Shown here in pieces: positions 21,012 through 29,678 of a stretch of DNA of 64,000 bases. The DNA comes from Caulobacter sp. Lineage in GTDB: Bacteria > Pseudomonadota > Alphaproteobacteria > Caulobacterales > Caulobacteraceae. The first letter of the stretch is position 1; each line of letters starts with the position of its first letter. Under the pieces are notes generated by a model. The model ran no database searches. It saw only the letters and a program-made list of their open reading frames with translations, and was not told the origin of the DNA. The translations under genes were made by a program, and so were the position numbers. The DNA is taken from the NCBI GenBank assembly GCA_029866155.1, contig JARWZW010000018.1:31594-95593 (forward strand), written 5' to 3'.

Positions 21012-22004
21012 TCAGGAATGCTTGCCCCGGGGCGATGGAATGGCGGGCGCACCGGAAGGCAGGGCCCTGACCGGATACAGGATCAGACTGGCGACATCCT
21101 TTATCACCAGGTCTCGCCGCCTGTCGCGGATCAGCAGGTGATAGCCCTGCCCATACCAGGCGGTCCGATCGGTCGGCTTGATCCGGGCTGCAGCGGACAG
21201 CGAGGGCGCCCGGGGAATGACCTGATCCCGCCCACCGTAGAGATAGGCGATCGGGGCCTTGACCCGGCCGATGTCTCGGGAAGCCGTCTCCATGAGGCTG
21301 ACCAGTCCGAACAGGGTGTCGGGCCGCGCGCCCCAGATCATGCAGGGATCCCGCCCCATAGCCTGCAGCTCCTCGAGATTGTCGCTGGGCTGAACCACGC
21401 TGGACAACCATTCAGGAGGCGTCACAGGGCGGTCAGGCGCCATACGGGCCGATAACCAGAGCAATGTCCTGTTGGGGACGGGCTGACTGGACCAGCCCCA
21501 GACGGCTGGCGCCAGCAGCACCAGACGTTCAGCTTCGGGCGGACTGGCGGTCGCAAACGCGCATATGGCCACCGCACCACCCATGCTTTCTCCGACTACC
21601 GTCAAGGGAACTTCCGGGTGGCGCTGACGGACCAGTTGGACGAACTGCCGCAGATCCTCAATCATCAGTTCAGGACCGGCCCAGAGGCCCCGTCCGACGG
21701 AGCGACCGAATCCCCTCTGGTCAAAGGCGTAGGTCGCTATGCCCTGCCGCGACCAGACCGGAGAGGCCAGATGAAAGGCGTTGGCGTAGTCGTTCATGCC
21801 ATGAAGAGCGACAATGACACCCTTCGTCACGCCCACCGCTGGCCAGACGGTCAGGCCCAGTCGAGCGCCGTCCCCGGCGATGAACCAGTCACCTGATAGC
21901 CCAGGCCCTTCGAATACGGTAGGCGGCGTCAGCCTGTACTGGACGGTCAAGGGCGCGCAGCCGGAAAGGCCTGCCAGTCCCAAAAGGATGCTGCGACGGT
22001 TCAT
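21012..22004 (-). CDS. Alpha/beta hydrolase (monoacylglycerol lipase-like), putative lipoprotein
   Basis: ALHGMNDYANAF, FDQRGFGRS, VVGESMGGAVAI; N-term LLGLAGLSGCAPL lipobox. Confidence 0.92.
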   Translation of the reverse strand: MNRRSILLGLAGLSGCAPLTVQYRLTPPTVFEGPGLSGDWFIAGDGARLGLTVWPAVGVTKGVIVALHGMNDYANAFHLASPVWSRQGIATYAFDQRGFGRSVGRGLWAGPELMIEDLRQFVQLVRQRHPEVPLTVVGESMGGAVAICAFATASPPEAERLVLLAPAVWGWSSQPVPNRTLLWLSARMAPDRPVTPPEWLSSVVQPSDNLEELQAMGRDPCMIWGARPDTLFGLVSLMETASRDIGRVKAPIAYLYGGRDQVIPRAPSLSAAARIKPTDRTAWYGQGYHLLIRDRRRDLVIKDVASLILYPVRALPSGAPAIPSPRGKHS

Positions 22005-22612
22005 TGGCCCAGGATGTCGGCGACCCGGTGGCGAAGATAGGGCAGGATCTCAGCCTCGAACCAGGGATTGCGTTTCAGCCAGCCAGTATTGCGCCAGGAT
22101 GGATGCGGCATAGGCAGATAGTGCGGCAGATAGCGACGCCAGGCCGCCACAGTCTCCGTCAGGGTTGGTCGCACCCGGTCTCCCAGGGTCCATTTCTGAG
22201 CGTAGGTCCCGACCAGAAGTGTCAGGTCCATCCGGGGCAAAGCGGCCATCAGCGGCGTCCGCCAGAGTTGAGCGCACCGGGGCGGCGGCGGAAAGTCCCC
22301 TCCCCTTGGCCGGGTTCCCGGAAAGCAGAAGGCCATGGCGGCCACACCGATCTCCGGGCGCCCGTAGAAGGTCTCACGATCAACGCCCATCCAGCCGCGC
22401 AGGCGGTCTCCAGAAGGGTCATCGAAGGGCACGCCACTTTGATGGACCCGGCGGCCGGGGGCCTGGCCGCAGATCAGCAGTCTAACCGCGCCGGATACCC
22501 TGACGACCGGCCGGGGATCATGGGGCAGCTCCGAGGCACAGGCCCGGCAACCCGCGATCTGATCCACCAGCGCCTCAAGCGACGGCGCGGTCGGCTCCAG
22601 AACGAATTCCAT
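22001..22612 (-). CDS. Uracil-DNA glycosylase family protein
   Basis: LLICGQAPGRRVHQSGVPFDDPSGDRLRGWMGVDRETFY; MPHPSWRN. Confidence 0.88.
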   Translation of the reverse strand: MEFVLEPTAPSLEALVDQIAGCRACASELPHDPRPVVRVSGAVRLLICGQAPGRRVHQSGVPFDDPSGDRLRGWMGVDRETFYGRPEIGVAAMAFCFPGTRPRGGDFPPPPRCAQLWRTPLMAALPRMDLTLLVGTYAQKWTLGDRVRPTLTETVAAWRRYLPHYLPMPHPSWRNTGWLKRNPWFEAEILPYLRHRVADILGQ

Positions 22613-22622
22613 CGCGTGGCCT

Positions 22623-23255
22623 TTAGCGGGAAAGGAAACGGGTCTCGGCAGCTACGGTTTTCTTGAACGAAGGCCGGTCGAGCATGGCGTCCGCCCAGTC
22701 CATGGTCCGTGGCCATCTCGTCAGATCGAGACCCAGGTGACGGATATTTGCGAACGGGCTGGCGACCGCAATGTCCGCCAGGGTCAGCCGGTCGCCAACA
22801 AGGAAACCGCTCTGGGGAATAACCCTCTCGAGATAATCGAGCACCGGCGGCAGTTCATTCTGTTCCGCCGAGTCCGCAAGCGCCTGATCACCGGGCTGGC
22901 CCATAAATCTCGGCGCAACGATGCGATTGAAAAAGATCTTGCCTGCAGCTCCGACAATGATGGTGTCGGCGTACTCGTCAAACCAGACCGTCATTGCTCG
23001 TTCTCTGGCCGATACCGGAATCAGGGACGGTTCGGGCTTGATAGCCTCCAGATAATGCACGATGGCGCTGGAATCGCTGAGCAGGAAATCCCCGTCCTTG
23101 AGGGCCGGAATCTTGCGAAAGGGGCTGGCGGCTAGGAAATCCGGGTCCGGTTGTCCCGGAGGCGACACCCTGTGCTCGACCTCCATCTCCTTTTCCGCCG
23201 CCACTGCCAGAACCTTGCGGACAAACGGCGACAGCGATGCGCCATAGATGATCAT
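22623..23255 (-). CDS. Glutathione S-transferase family protein
   Basis: MIIYGASLSPFVRKVLAVAAEKEMEVEHRVSPPGQPDPDFLAASPFRKIPALKDGDFLLSDSSAIVHYLE. Confidence 0.94.
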   Translation of the reverse strand: MIIYGASLSPFVRKVLAVAAEKEMEVEHRVSPPGQPDPDFLAASPFRKIPALKDGDFLLSDSSAIVHYLEAIKPEPSLIPVSARERAMTVWFDEYADTIIVGAAGKIFFNRIVAPRFMGQPGDQALADSAEQNELPPVLDYLERVIPQSGFLVGDRLTLADIAVASPFANIRHLGLDLTRWPRTMDWADAMLDRPSFKKTVAAETRFLSR

Positions 23256-23530
23256 GACGTTATCCCCGCCTGGGTTTCTGCCGGGTTCGTGTCCGGCAGT
23301 CTGAGCCGATAGACGCCCTTGAAACTGTCCGGGTCGGCAGGCTTGCCATGGCGGGTGATCACCAGTCGCCCCTGACGAGCAAGGCCCACGGCCTCGGAGC
23401 GAACCTGTCCCAGCATCCTTTGCCAGCGCTCAGGCTGCAGGGCCTTGGCGATCTGGGCCGGGTCCAGACTCTTGCCGGGCGCAAGGCCGGAAAGCTGGGA
23501 AAAAATCTCGTCTTGGATGGGGGAGCTCAT
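23252..23530 (-). CDS. DUF3253-like protein
   Basis: 92 aa MSSPIQDEIFSQLSGLAPGKSLDPAQIAKALQPERWQRMLGQVRSEAVGLARQGRLVITRHGKPADPDSFKGVYRLRL. Confidence 0.85.
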   Translation of the reverse strand: MSSPIQDEIFSQLSGLAPGKSLDPAQIAKALQPERWQRMLGQVRSEAVGLARQGRLVITRHGKPADPDSFKGVYRLRLPDTNPAETQAGITS

Positions 23531-23654
23531 GACCAGATGAGAAACACTTTTTGCGGGCGGGATCAAACGCTCCGATGCAACTGCGCTGACCGTGGTTTTT
23601 CGGCTGCAGCAAGGCCGCTCCCCGGTTAAGGAGACCCGGCAAAGGGAGTCGGAC

Positions 23655-24116
23655 ATGGACGGCGGCGATGATGTGGCGGGCGGGCCCCGATTGATCTCAC
23701 AGGGCGAATGGGCCGGTTGGCGCTGCTGGGACAGTGATCCCTTCGAAAATCAATCAGGACCGTTCCATTTCAGGGTCGAGGAAGACCAGTCGATCCGCTG
23801 CGCCTTCCGCGCTGAAGCCCGACACATGAATGGCGGCGGGTTCATGCATGGCGGATGCATGATGACATTCGCCGATTTCGCCCTGTTTGCCCTGGCGTGG
23901 CGCGAACTGCGCAATGATCATGCCGTCACCGTCAGCCTGAATGGCGAGTTCATCGGCCCCGCCCATGAAGGCGACCTGGTCGAATGCACCGGCGAAGTGG
24001 TGAAGGCCGGGCGCTCGATGATCTTCGTCCGGGGTCTGGTCTTCACCGGAACCGGTCCGATGTTGTCTTTTTCAGGCGTGATAAAAAAGGTGCGCCCAAA
24101 GCAGCAGATTTCCTGA
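23655..24116 (+). CDS. PaaI-family hot-dog thioesterase
   Basis: GGGFMHGGCMMTFADFALFALAWRELRNDHAVTVSLNGEFIGPAHEGDLVECTGEVVKAGRS. Confidence 0.92.
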   Translation: MDGGDDVAGGPRLISQGEWAGWRCWDSDPFENQSGPFHFRVEEDQSIRCAFRAEARHMNGGGFMHGGCMMTFADFALFALAWRELRNDHAVTVSLNGEFIGPAHEGDLVECTGEVVKAGRSMIFVRGLVFTGTGPMLSFSGVIKKVRPKQQIS

Positions 24117-24216
24117 AGCGGTCGTGAAAAAACTTTAACGAGAAGCGATGCCATCCGGGTTGTATTGTCAGAGCCGGGCTCCCAGATTCTGGAGAGCACT
24201 TCGGAGAACGACTGCC

Positions 24217-24336
24217 ATGAGGAAGCTCTTCCTCATCATCCTGGCCATTGCCGCCCTGATCGGCACCCTCGCCCTCAGCCTGATGAATGCAGGCGGGTCC
24301 AGCGACCTGTACGCGACCCTGTCCCGCCCGATCTGA
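24217..24336 (+). CDS. 39-aa single-pass membrane microprotein (candidate)
   Basis: MRKLFLIILAIAALIGTLALSLMNAGGSSDLYATLSRPI; GGAG upstream of ATG; in an otherwise empty gap. Confidence 0.55.
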   Translation: MRKLFLIILAIAALIGTLALSLMNAGGSSDLYATLSRPI

Positions 24337-24497
24337 TTGCCGCTTCCACACTGGCTGTCTGACTGGCCTCCTGAAGAACCGGCAAGCGCAGCTGGAACTT
24401 TTTGCGATGTCAGGGCCTTGCCAACGTCGAGCCGGCCCCAATCTGCAACATCATCCGTTTCAGTACGGGCGGCTCGCAGCGCGCCCCCAGGGTCAAG

Positions 24498-25112
24498 ATG
24501 GAGTCCAAGATGCCCAAGGTCCTCGTTCTCTACCATTCGGCCTATGGCCATATCGAAACCATGGCCAGGGCGGTTGCAGAAGGCGCCGCGAGGGTCGACG
24601 GGGTTCATGTCGACATCAAGCGGGTTCCGGAAACCGTTCCCGAGGCGATTGCCCGTGAATCCCACTTCAAGATGGAACAGGAAGCACCGGTCGCGAAGAT
24701 CAGCGAGCTTGCAGACTATGACGCCGTCATCATCGGGGCCGGAACCCGGTTTGGCCGGATCAATTCACAGATGGCCGCCTTTCTGGACCAGGCCGGCGGC
24801 CTCTGGGCCAGCGGCGCCCTGAACGGCAAGGTTGGCGCAGCCTTCACCTCCACCGCCACGCAGCACGGCGGCCAGGAAACCACTCTGTTCTCGATCATCA
24901 CCAACCTGCTGCATTTCGGGATGACCATCGTCGGCCTGCCCTACAGCTTCCAGGGGCAGATGCGCATGGACGAAGTGACCGGCGGAAGCCCCTATGGCGC
25001 CACAACGATTGCGGGCGGCGACGGCTCACGCGAGCCCTCCGAAAATGAACTCGAAGGCGCCCGTCATCAGGGGCGGTTGGTCGCCGAAACCGCTGCAAAA
25101 CTGTTTGGCTAG
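24498..25112 (+). CDS. wrbA: NAD(P)H:quinone oxidoreductase, WrbA type (ATG 24510 alternative)
   Basis: [24 protein letters not shown], ...[32 protein letters not shown]. Confidence 0.94.
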   Translation: MESKMPKVLVLYHSAYGHIETMARAVAEGAARVDGVHVDIKRVPETVPEAIARESHFKMEQEAPVAKISELADYDAVIIGAGTRFGRINSQMAAFLDQAGGLWASGALNGKVGAAFTSTATQHGGQETTLFSIITNLLHFGMTIVGLPYSFQGQMRMDEVTGGSPYGATTIAGGDGSREPSENELEGARHQGRLVAETAAKLFG

Positions 25113-25120
25113 AATGGCGA

Positions 25121-25146
25121 GCGGCGCCCGACCTTCAAGGCGCCGC
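25121..25146. terminator. Candidate hairpin between convergent genes
   Basis: GCGGCGCC-CGACCTTCAA-GGCGCCGC, 8-bp perfect stem. Confidence 0.45.
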
Positions 25147-25611
25147 CACAACCTCGATCTTCACCACCATCCGAACCGCCCGTTCAGGGCGCTTGTCCGG
25201 CCCGACAACCAGACGGTATGGGCCTTCGTTCTCGGCCAGCGCCCCGGACGCTCGACGATCAGCGAGGATCACAGCGCCGTCCCTGAACGACGCGTCGATC
25301 TCTGCAAGGGAAAGTACAGCGCGATAGCCGTCTGACCCGGTCACCACGACGTAGGTCGCCAGGATTTTTCCGTGCAGCCTGGCGCCGGCCGGGAGGCCGG
25401 CCTCCCGCAGAACGGCCGTCAAGGTCGGGCCGAGATAGGCCACGGACCTGTCGCCTGCGCCCAGCTTGGCCTCGGCACGGGACAGGGCCTGCAGCGCAGT
25501 CGGTGAAAGCCTGGTCTCCTTGCCATCGACCCCGATCACAGACAGAGACTGCGCCAGGGCCGCAACCGGCGCGAGGCAGAGCGCGGCTGCGATCAGGGCC
25601 CCCTTGATCAC
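25135..25611 (-). CDS. Exported molybdopterin-dependent oxidoreductase-like domain protein
   Basis: Signal peptide MIKGALIAAALCLAPVAALAQS; LTAVLREAGLP...VVVTGSDGYRAVLSLAEID...YRLVVGPDKRPERAVRMVVKIEV. Confidence 0.75.
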   Translation of the reverse strand: MIKGALIAAALCLAPVAALAQSLSVIGVDGKETRLSPTALQALSRAEAKLGAGDRSVAYLGPTLTAVLREAGLPAGARLHGKILATYVVVTGSDGYRAVLSLAEIDASFRDGAVILADRRASGALAENEGPYRLVVGPDKRPERAVRMVVKIEVVAAP

Positions 25612-26231
25612 GCGCCAAGCCCAGCCTTCGCCGCCGGCCGCTCCATCATCGCAGCGTACCAGCGCTGGGCGTGGGCCAGGTCATCAGCGATCTTGAACTT
25701 CGCCATCCGGGCGAAATCGATCGAGGTCGCAGCCACGATATCGGCCATGCTGATGCGGTCTCCGGCGATGAATTCGCTTTCGGCCAGCCTCCGGTCCAGC
25801 ATCTTCATGGCTCGGCCAGCGCTGACCTGACTGCTTTCGGCGATCTCGGGGATCTGCTTTTCCAGGGCGGCCAGGGCAGGATGAGAATGCCTTACAGCCA
25901 TCATGAGGGGACCAGCCGCCATCATTTCGGCCCGGCGCAGCCACATCTCGAAGATGGCCGCCTCCCTCGGGTCGCGTCCAAACATGTTGGGTTCCGGAAA
26001 GAGACTCTCCAGATAGCGGCAGATAGCCACCGACTCGGTGATGGTGGTTCCGTCATCCATTTCCAGGGCTGGAACATTGGCCAGCCCTGCTCTGGCGAGA
26101 TATTCCGGGGTGCGATGATCGCCCTTGAAGACATCGATATTGATGATCTCGACGGCAGGATCGCCTTTTTCGGCCAGGAACCAGCGGACCCGACGGGGAT
26201 TTGGCGCGCGCAGGCTGTCATAGAGCTTCAT
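25608..26231 (-). CDS. Glutathione S-transferase family protein
   Basis: MKLYDSLRAPNPRRVRWFLAEKG...VPALEMDDGTTITESVAICRYLE. Confidence 0.94.
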   Translation of the reverse strand: MKLYDSLRAPNPRRVRWFLAEKGDPAVEIINIDVFKGDHRTPEYLARAGLANVPALEMDDGTTITESVAICRYLESLFPEPNMFGRDPREAAIFEMWLRRAEMMAAGPLMMAVRHSHPALAALEKQIPEIAESSQVSAGRAMKMLDRRLAESEFIAGDRISMADIVAATSIDFARMAKFKIADDLAHAQRWYAAMMERPAAKAGLGA

Positions 26232-26258
26232 GATCGTTCCTCCAGAGCCGGTCTTGTC

Positions 26259-27545
26259 CTAACCGGCGATTCCAAACAGTTCCCTCGGCAGGGCGCCGAC
26301 GACAGCAGCGGTCATGCAGGTGGCCAGGAATCCGGCCAGAAGCGCCTTCCAGACCATGGAAATCACCTCGGCCCGGCGTTCGGGCATAAGCACGCCAAGG
26401 CCCGAAACCGTGATGCCGACGGATCCCACATTGGCGAAGCCGCAAAGGGCGTAGGTCATGATCATCCGGGTCCGTTCCGTCATTTCACCAGCCGGGATCT
26501 TGCCAAGCTCGATGAAGCCAATGAATTCGGTAAGGACCAGTTTGACGCCCAACAGCCATCCGGCCTTGCCGGCCTCCTCCCAGCTGATGCCGAGCGACCA
26601 GGCCAGCGGGGCGAAGACAAAGCCCAGGATCCGTTCGATGGTCATCGGCTGGCCGCCGACCGGCGGCAGCAGGCCCAGGATTTCGTTGCCGATCGCCACA
26701 AAGGCGACGAACACAATAAGGATGGCCGAGATGTTCAGGACCACCATCAGGCCGTCCGCGACGCCCTTGGAAATGGCGTCGATCGAAGAGTCGTATCTCA
26801 GCAGAGAAGTATAATCGACTGTAACCCTGGCCTGGTCCCGGGCCTCGGGAATGACGATCCGGGCCAGCAGGACCCCGGCGGGCGCCGAAACGACCGAAGC
26901 CACGAGAACATGGGCCGCCGCGTTGGGGAGAGTCGCCTTGAGGATCAGGGCATAGGCCACCATGGTGGACCCGGCGACGGTCGCCAGACCCACAACCATC
27001 ATCATGAACATCTCGGATCGGGTCAGCTTGTCCAGATAGCCGCGGATGATGATGGGCGTCTCGACCATGCCCAGGAAGATATTGGCGGCCGTGGCTGTCG
27101 CCGAGGCGCCGCCCATGCCCATGGTCTTCTCGAACAGGAAGCCAAAGAGCCGGATGATCCACTTCAGGATTTTCCAGTGCCAGAGCAGGGCCGAAAGGGC
27201 CGAGATGACCAGGATCAGGGGCAGCACCTGAAAGGCGAAGACGAACAACGCGCCATCATTGGCGATGGCGTAGGGCTGGGCGCCCCCCCCCAGATAGCCG
27301 AAAACGAACTGGGTCCCCTTGCCGGTCGCCGCCGCAAGGCCATCCACGGCGCCACTGATGGCGGCGACGACGCCCTGGGCCGCCGGCAGGCCAAAGAGCA
27401 GCAGGATCAGGCCGACCTGAACCACCAGGGCGCCGATCGCCAGGCGCCATGGAAAGGCGCGCCGGTTCTCCGACACCGCCCAGCAGATCAACAAGGTCAC
27501 GGCAAGGCCAATCAGGCTCTGTGCATTCTCAGCTCGAAACATCAA
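26259..27545 (-). CDS. Concentrative nucleoside transporter (NupC/CNT family)
   Basis: 428 aa; FVFGYLGGG, ALLWHWKILKWIIRLF, GMVETPIIIRGYLDKLTRSEMFMMMVVGLATVAGSTMVAY, ALCGFANVGSVGI. Confidence 0.95.
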   Translation of the reverse strand: MMFRAENAQSLIGLAVTLLICWAVSENRRAFPWRLAIGALVVQVGLILLLFGLPAAQGVVAAISGAVDGLAAATGKGTQFVFGYLGGGAQPYAIANDGALFVFAFQVLPLILVISALSALLWHWKILKWIIRLFGFLFEKTMGMGGASATATAANIFLGMVETPIIIRGYLDKLTRSEMFMMMVVGLATVAGSTMVAYALILKATLPNAAAHVLVASVVSAPAGVLLARIVIPEARDQARVTVDYTSLLRYDSSIDAISKGVADGLMVVLNISAILIVFVAFVAIGNEILGLLPPVGGQPMTIERILGFVFAPLAWSLGISWEEAGKAGWLLGVKLVLTEFIGFIELGKIPAGEMTERTRMIMTYALCGFANVGSVGITVSGLGVLMPERRAEVISMVWKALLAGFLATCMTAAVVGALPRELFGIAG

Positions 27546-27726
27546 AACCCCTTTCGGGGGAAAGCGACTCCCCTGGCCGCACCCCGATCACCGACTTTGA
27601 TTGACTACGAACCAGCCCCCCGACGCAAGGCGGGCGGTTGCGCGAGACCCACGATCCGGTCAGTCTGCATGCGATTCAGAGGCGCGGCAGACGCTTCGAA
27701 CGGGACGAACAGAGGAAACTTCCAAC

Positions 27727-29223
27727 ATGACCGACATCTCCCGTCGAGGATTTCTGGCCGCCTCCGCGGGCGCTGCTGCGCTCTCGGGCTGCGCCACCGG
27801 GGCGGCGATCCCGCCGCAATCCGCGCCTGTGACCCAGGCCTGGGCGCCCGACGCAACAGAACTGGCGTCCCGTCTGCGAAACAAGGAGATGAGCGCCGTT
27901 GAATTGATGGACGCGACCATTCGCAAGGCTGAGTCCCTGCAGGGCCGCCTGGGATTCCTGGTCAATTCGGATTTCGACAGGGCCATGGACAAGGCCAGGG
28001 CAGGCGGACAATCCGGCCCCTTCGCCGGCGTGCCCTTCCTGGTGAAGGACCTGGATGACGCCATCGGCATGCCGACCCGGTCAGGGTCCCGCTGGACGCT
28101 GAACCATCCACCCGCCAAGAGCCAGGACGTCTATGTCGACTCCTTCGAACGGGCCGGCCTGATCTTCTTCGGCAAATCGGCCTCGCCGGAATACGGTTTC
28201 CTGCCTACCACCGAGCCGATCGGCTACATGCCGACCCGCAATCCCTGGAACACCGGCCATTCTTCCGGCGGCTCTTCCGGCGGCGCAGCCGTCGCTGTCG
28301 CCGCTGGCATCCTGCCCATCGCCCATGCCAGCGACGGCGGCGGCTCCATTCGTATCCCGGCCGCCAACTGCGGGCTGTTTGGCCTGAAACCGTCCCGGGG
28401 CCGGATGATCGAACCGATCCCGGGAACCAGGGCGACCGATATCAGCGTCAACCATGCCGTCAGCCGCAGCGTCCGAGATTCCGCCGCGCTGTTCGCCGCC
28501 ACGGAACGTCCGTCCGGCGGGCTGGAGCCGGTCGGACTGGTTGCCGGACCTGGCCGCAAGCGATTGAAAGTCGGAGTTTTCTATCGTTCCGGGTCGGGGC
28601 GACAGCCAGATGCAGAGGTTCGGACCAGCATCGAAGGCACGGCGAAACTTCTGGCTGACCTTGGTCACCAAATCGAGCCGACAGACTGGCCCGTCGACAG
28701 CATCCAGTTCGGGCAGGACTTCCTGACCCTCTGGGCGGCGGGGGCGGCTGAGCTTGTTGCGGGCGTGGGCAAGGCGATCGGTCGCCAGCCCGACACGACG
28801 ATGCTGGAGCCCTTCACCCTCGGCATGGCGCAGTTGGTGGCCAGCCTGCCGCCCAGCGCCATCGGCGAAACCATCGGCCGGCTGGAGGCGACTGCCAAGG
28901 CCTATGACGACTGGCTGCGCCGGTTTGACGTCGTCCTGTCGCCTGTGCTGGCCAGACTCCCCATGCCCCTCGGCTACGTCTCGGGAGACGTTTCGTTTGC
29001 CGAACTGTCCGAGCGACTGACAGACTATGTCGGCTATACGCCGCTCCATAATGTCGCCGGCGCTCCGGCCATGAGCGTGCCTCTGTCCTGGTCTGAGTCG
29101 GGCCTGCCGATCGGCAGCCAGATCAGCGCGCGGATCGGACAGGAAAGGATCCTGTTCGAGCTGGCCTATGAACTGGAAGCTGCCCGTCCCTGGGCCGGCC
29201 GACGGCCGCCGGTCAGCATCTGA
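27727..29223 (+). CDS. Amidase-signature family protein with Tat-type signal
   Basis: SRRGFLAASAGAAALSGCA; GHSSGGSSGGAAVAVAAGILPIAHASDGGGSIRIPAANCGLFGLKPSRGR. Confidence 0.95.
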   Translation: MTDISRRGFLAASAGAAALSGCATGAAIPPQSAPVTQAWAPDATELASRLRNKEMSAVELMDATIRKAESLQGRLGFLVNSDFDRAMDKARAGGQSGPFAGVPFLVKDLDDAIGMPTRSGSRWTLNHPPAKSQDVYVDSFERAGLIFFGKSASPEYGFLPTTEPIGYMPTRNPWNTGHSSGGSSGGAAVAVAAGILPIAHASDGGGSIRIPAANCGLFGLKPSRGRMIEPIPGTRATDISVNHAVSRSVRDSAALFAATERPSGGLEPVGLVAGPGRKRLKVGVFYRSGSGRQPDAEVRTSIEGTAKLLADLGHQIEPTDWPVDSIQFGQDFLTLWAAGAAELVAGVGKAIGRQPDTTMLEPFTLGMAQLVASLPPSAIGETIGRLEATAKAYDDWLRRFDVVLSPVLARLPMPLGYVSGDVSFAELSERLTDYVGYTPLHNVAGAPAMSVPLSWSESGLPIGSQISARIGQERILFELAYELEAARPWAGRRPPVSI

Positions 29224-29237
29224 TCCGGCCCTTCCGG

Positions 29238-29603
29238 TCAGCACATGGGCTGATTTCGGGCGCGGATCTCCTTGAGGATCGCCTCTACGACAGCGAAGTC
29301 GATCCTGGCCGGACTGCTGTAGCGGATGCAGCCCTTGCCGCAGTTTATGCCCCTGAGCTGTTCTGCGAAGGCCTGGACCGCCGTCTGGCCAGCATAAAGC
29401 GAGATGTACTGCTTCTGGCTGCTGAACGCGACGGTCGGATCGGCGCCGACCGGTCCGTAGCCCGGCATGCCCCAGGCCATTCGCTCTGACCAGCCTGTCA
29501 GATGCTCCAGACAAAGGGACCTCAGGCGGCGGACAGCATCCAGCCGCTCTGGCGCGACCTCGTCCATATAGTCGTCGACGGTCAGGGCTTTCGATTGAAC
29601 CAT
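29238..29603 (-). CDS. DUF1801-like protein
   Basis: 121 aa MVQSKALTVDDYMDEVAPERLDAVRRLRSLCLEHLTGWSERMAWGMPGYG... Confidence 0.85.
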   Translation of the reverse strand: MVQSKALTVDDYMDEVAPERLDAVRRLRSLCLEHLTGWSERMAWGMPGYGPVGADPTVAFSSQKQYISLYAGQTAVQAFAEQLRGINCGKGCIRYSSPARIDFAVVEAILKEIRARNQPMC

Positions 29604-29631
29604 GGCTGCGCCTCCCTGGAAGGAGGCGCAG
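29604..29631 (-). promoter_or_regulatory. RBS-sequestering hairpin immediately 5' of the DUF1801 start codon
   Basis: Minus strand CTGCGCCTCC-TTCCAG-GGAGGCGCAG-CC-ATG; the SD-like GGAGG is in the 3' arm paired with CCTCC. Confidence 0.5.
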
Positions 29632-29678
29632 GTGACCACAGTCTGGCGCCCGCATCAACTTGGTGAATCAGGCCGGGT

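Noticed and set aside
25671-27902. 743-aa plus-strand ORF
   Set aside because: Antisense to a GST and a CNT transporter with clear family motifs; composition (H/G/D/Q/R rich) is typical of GC-driven antisense frames
28081-29658. 525-aa minus-strand ORF
   Set aside because: Antisense to the amidase over most of its length; no domain
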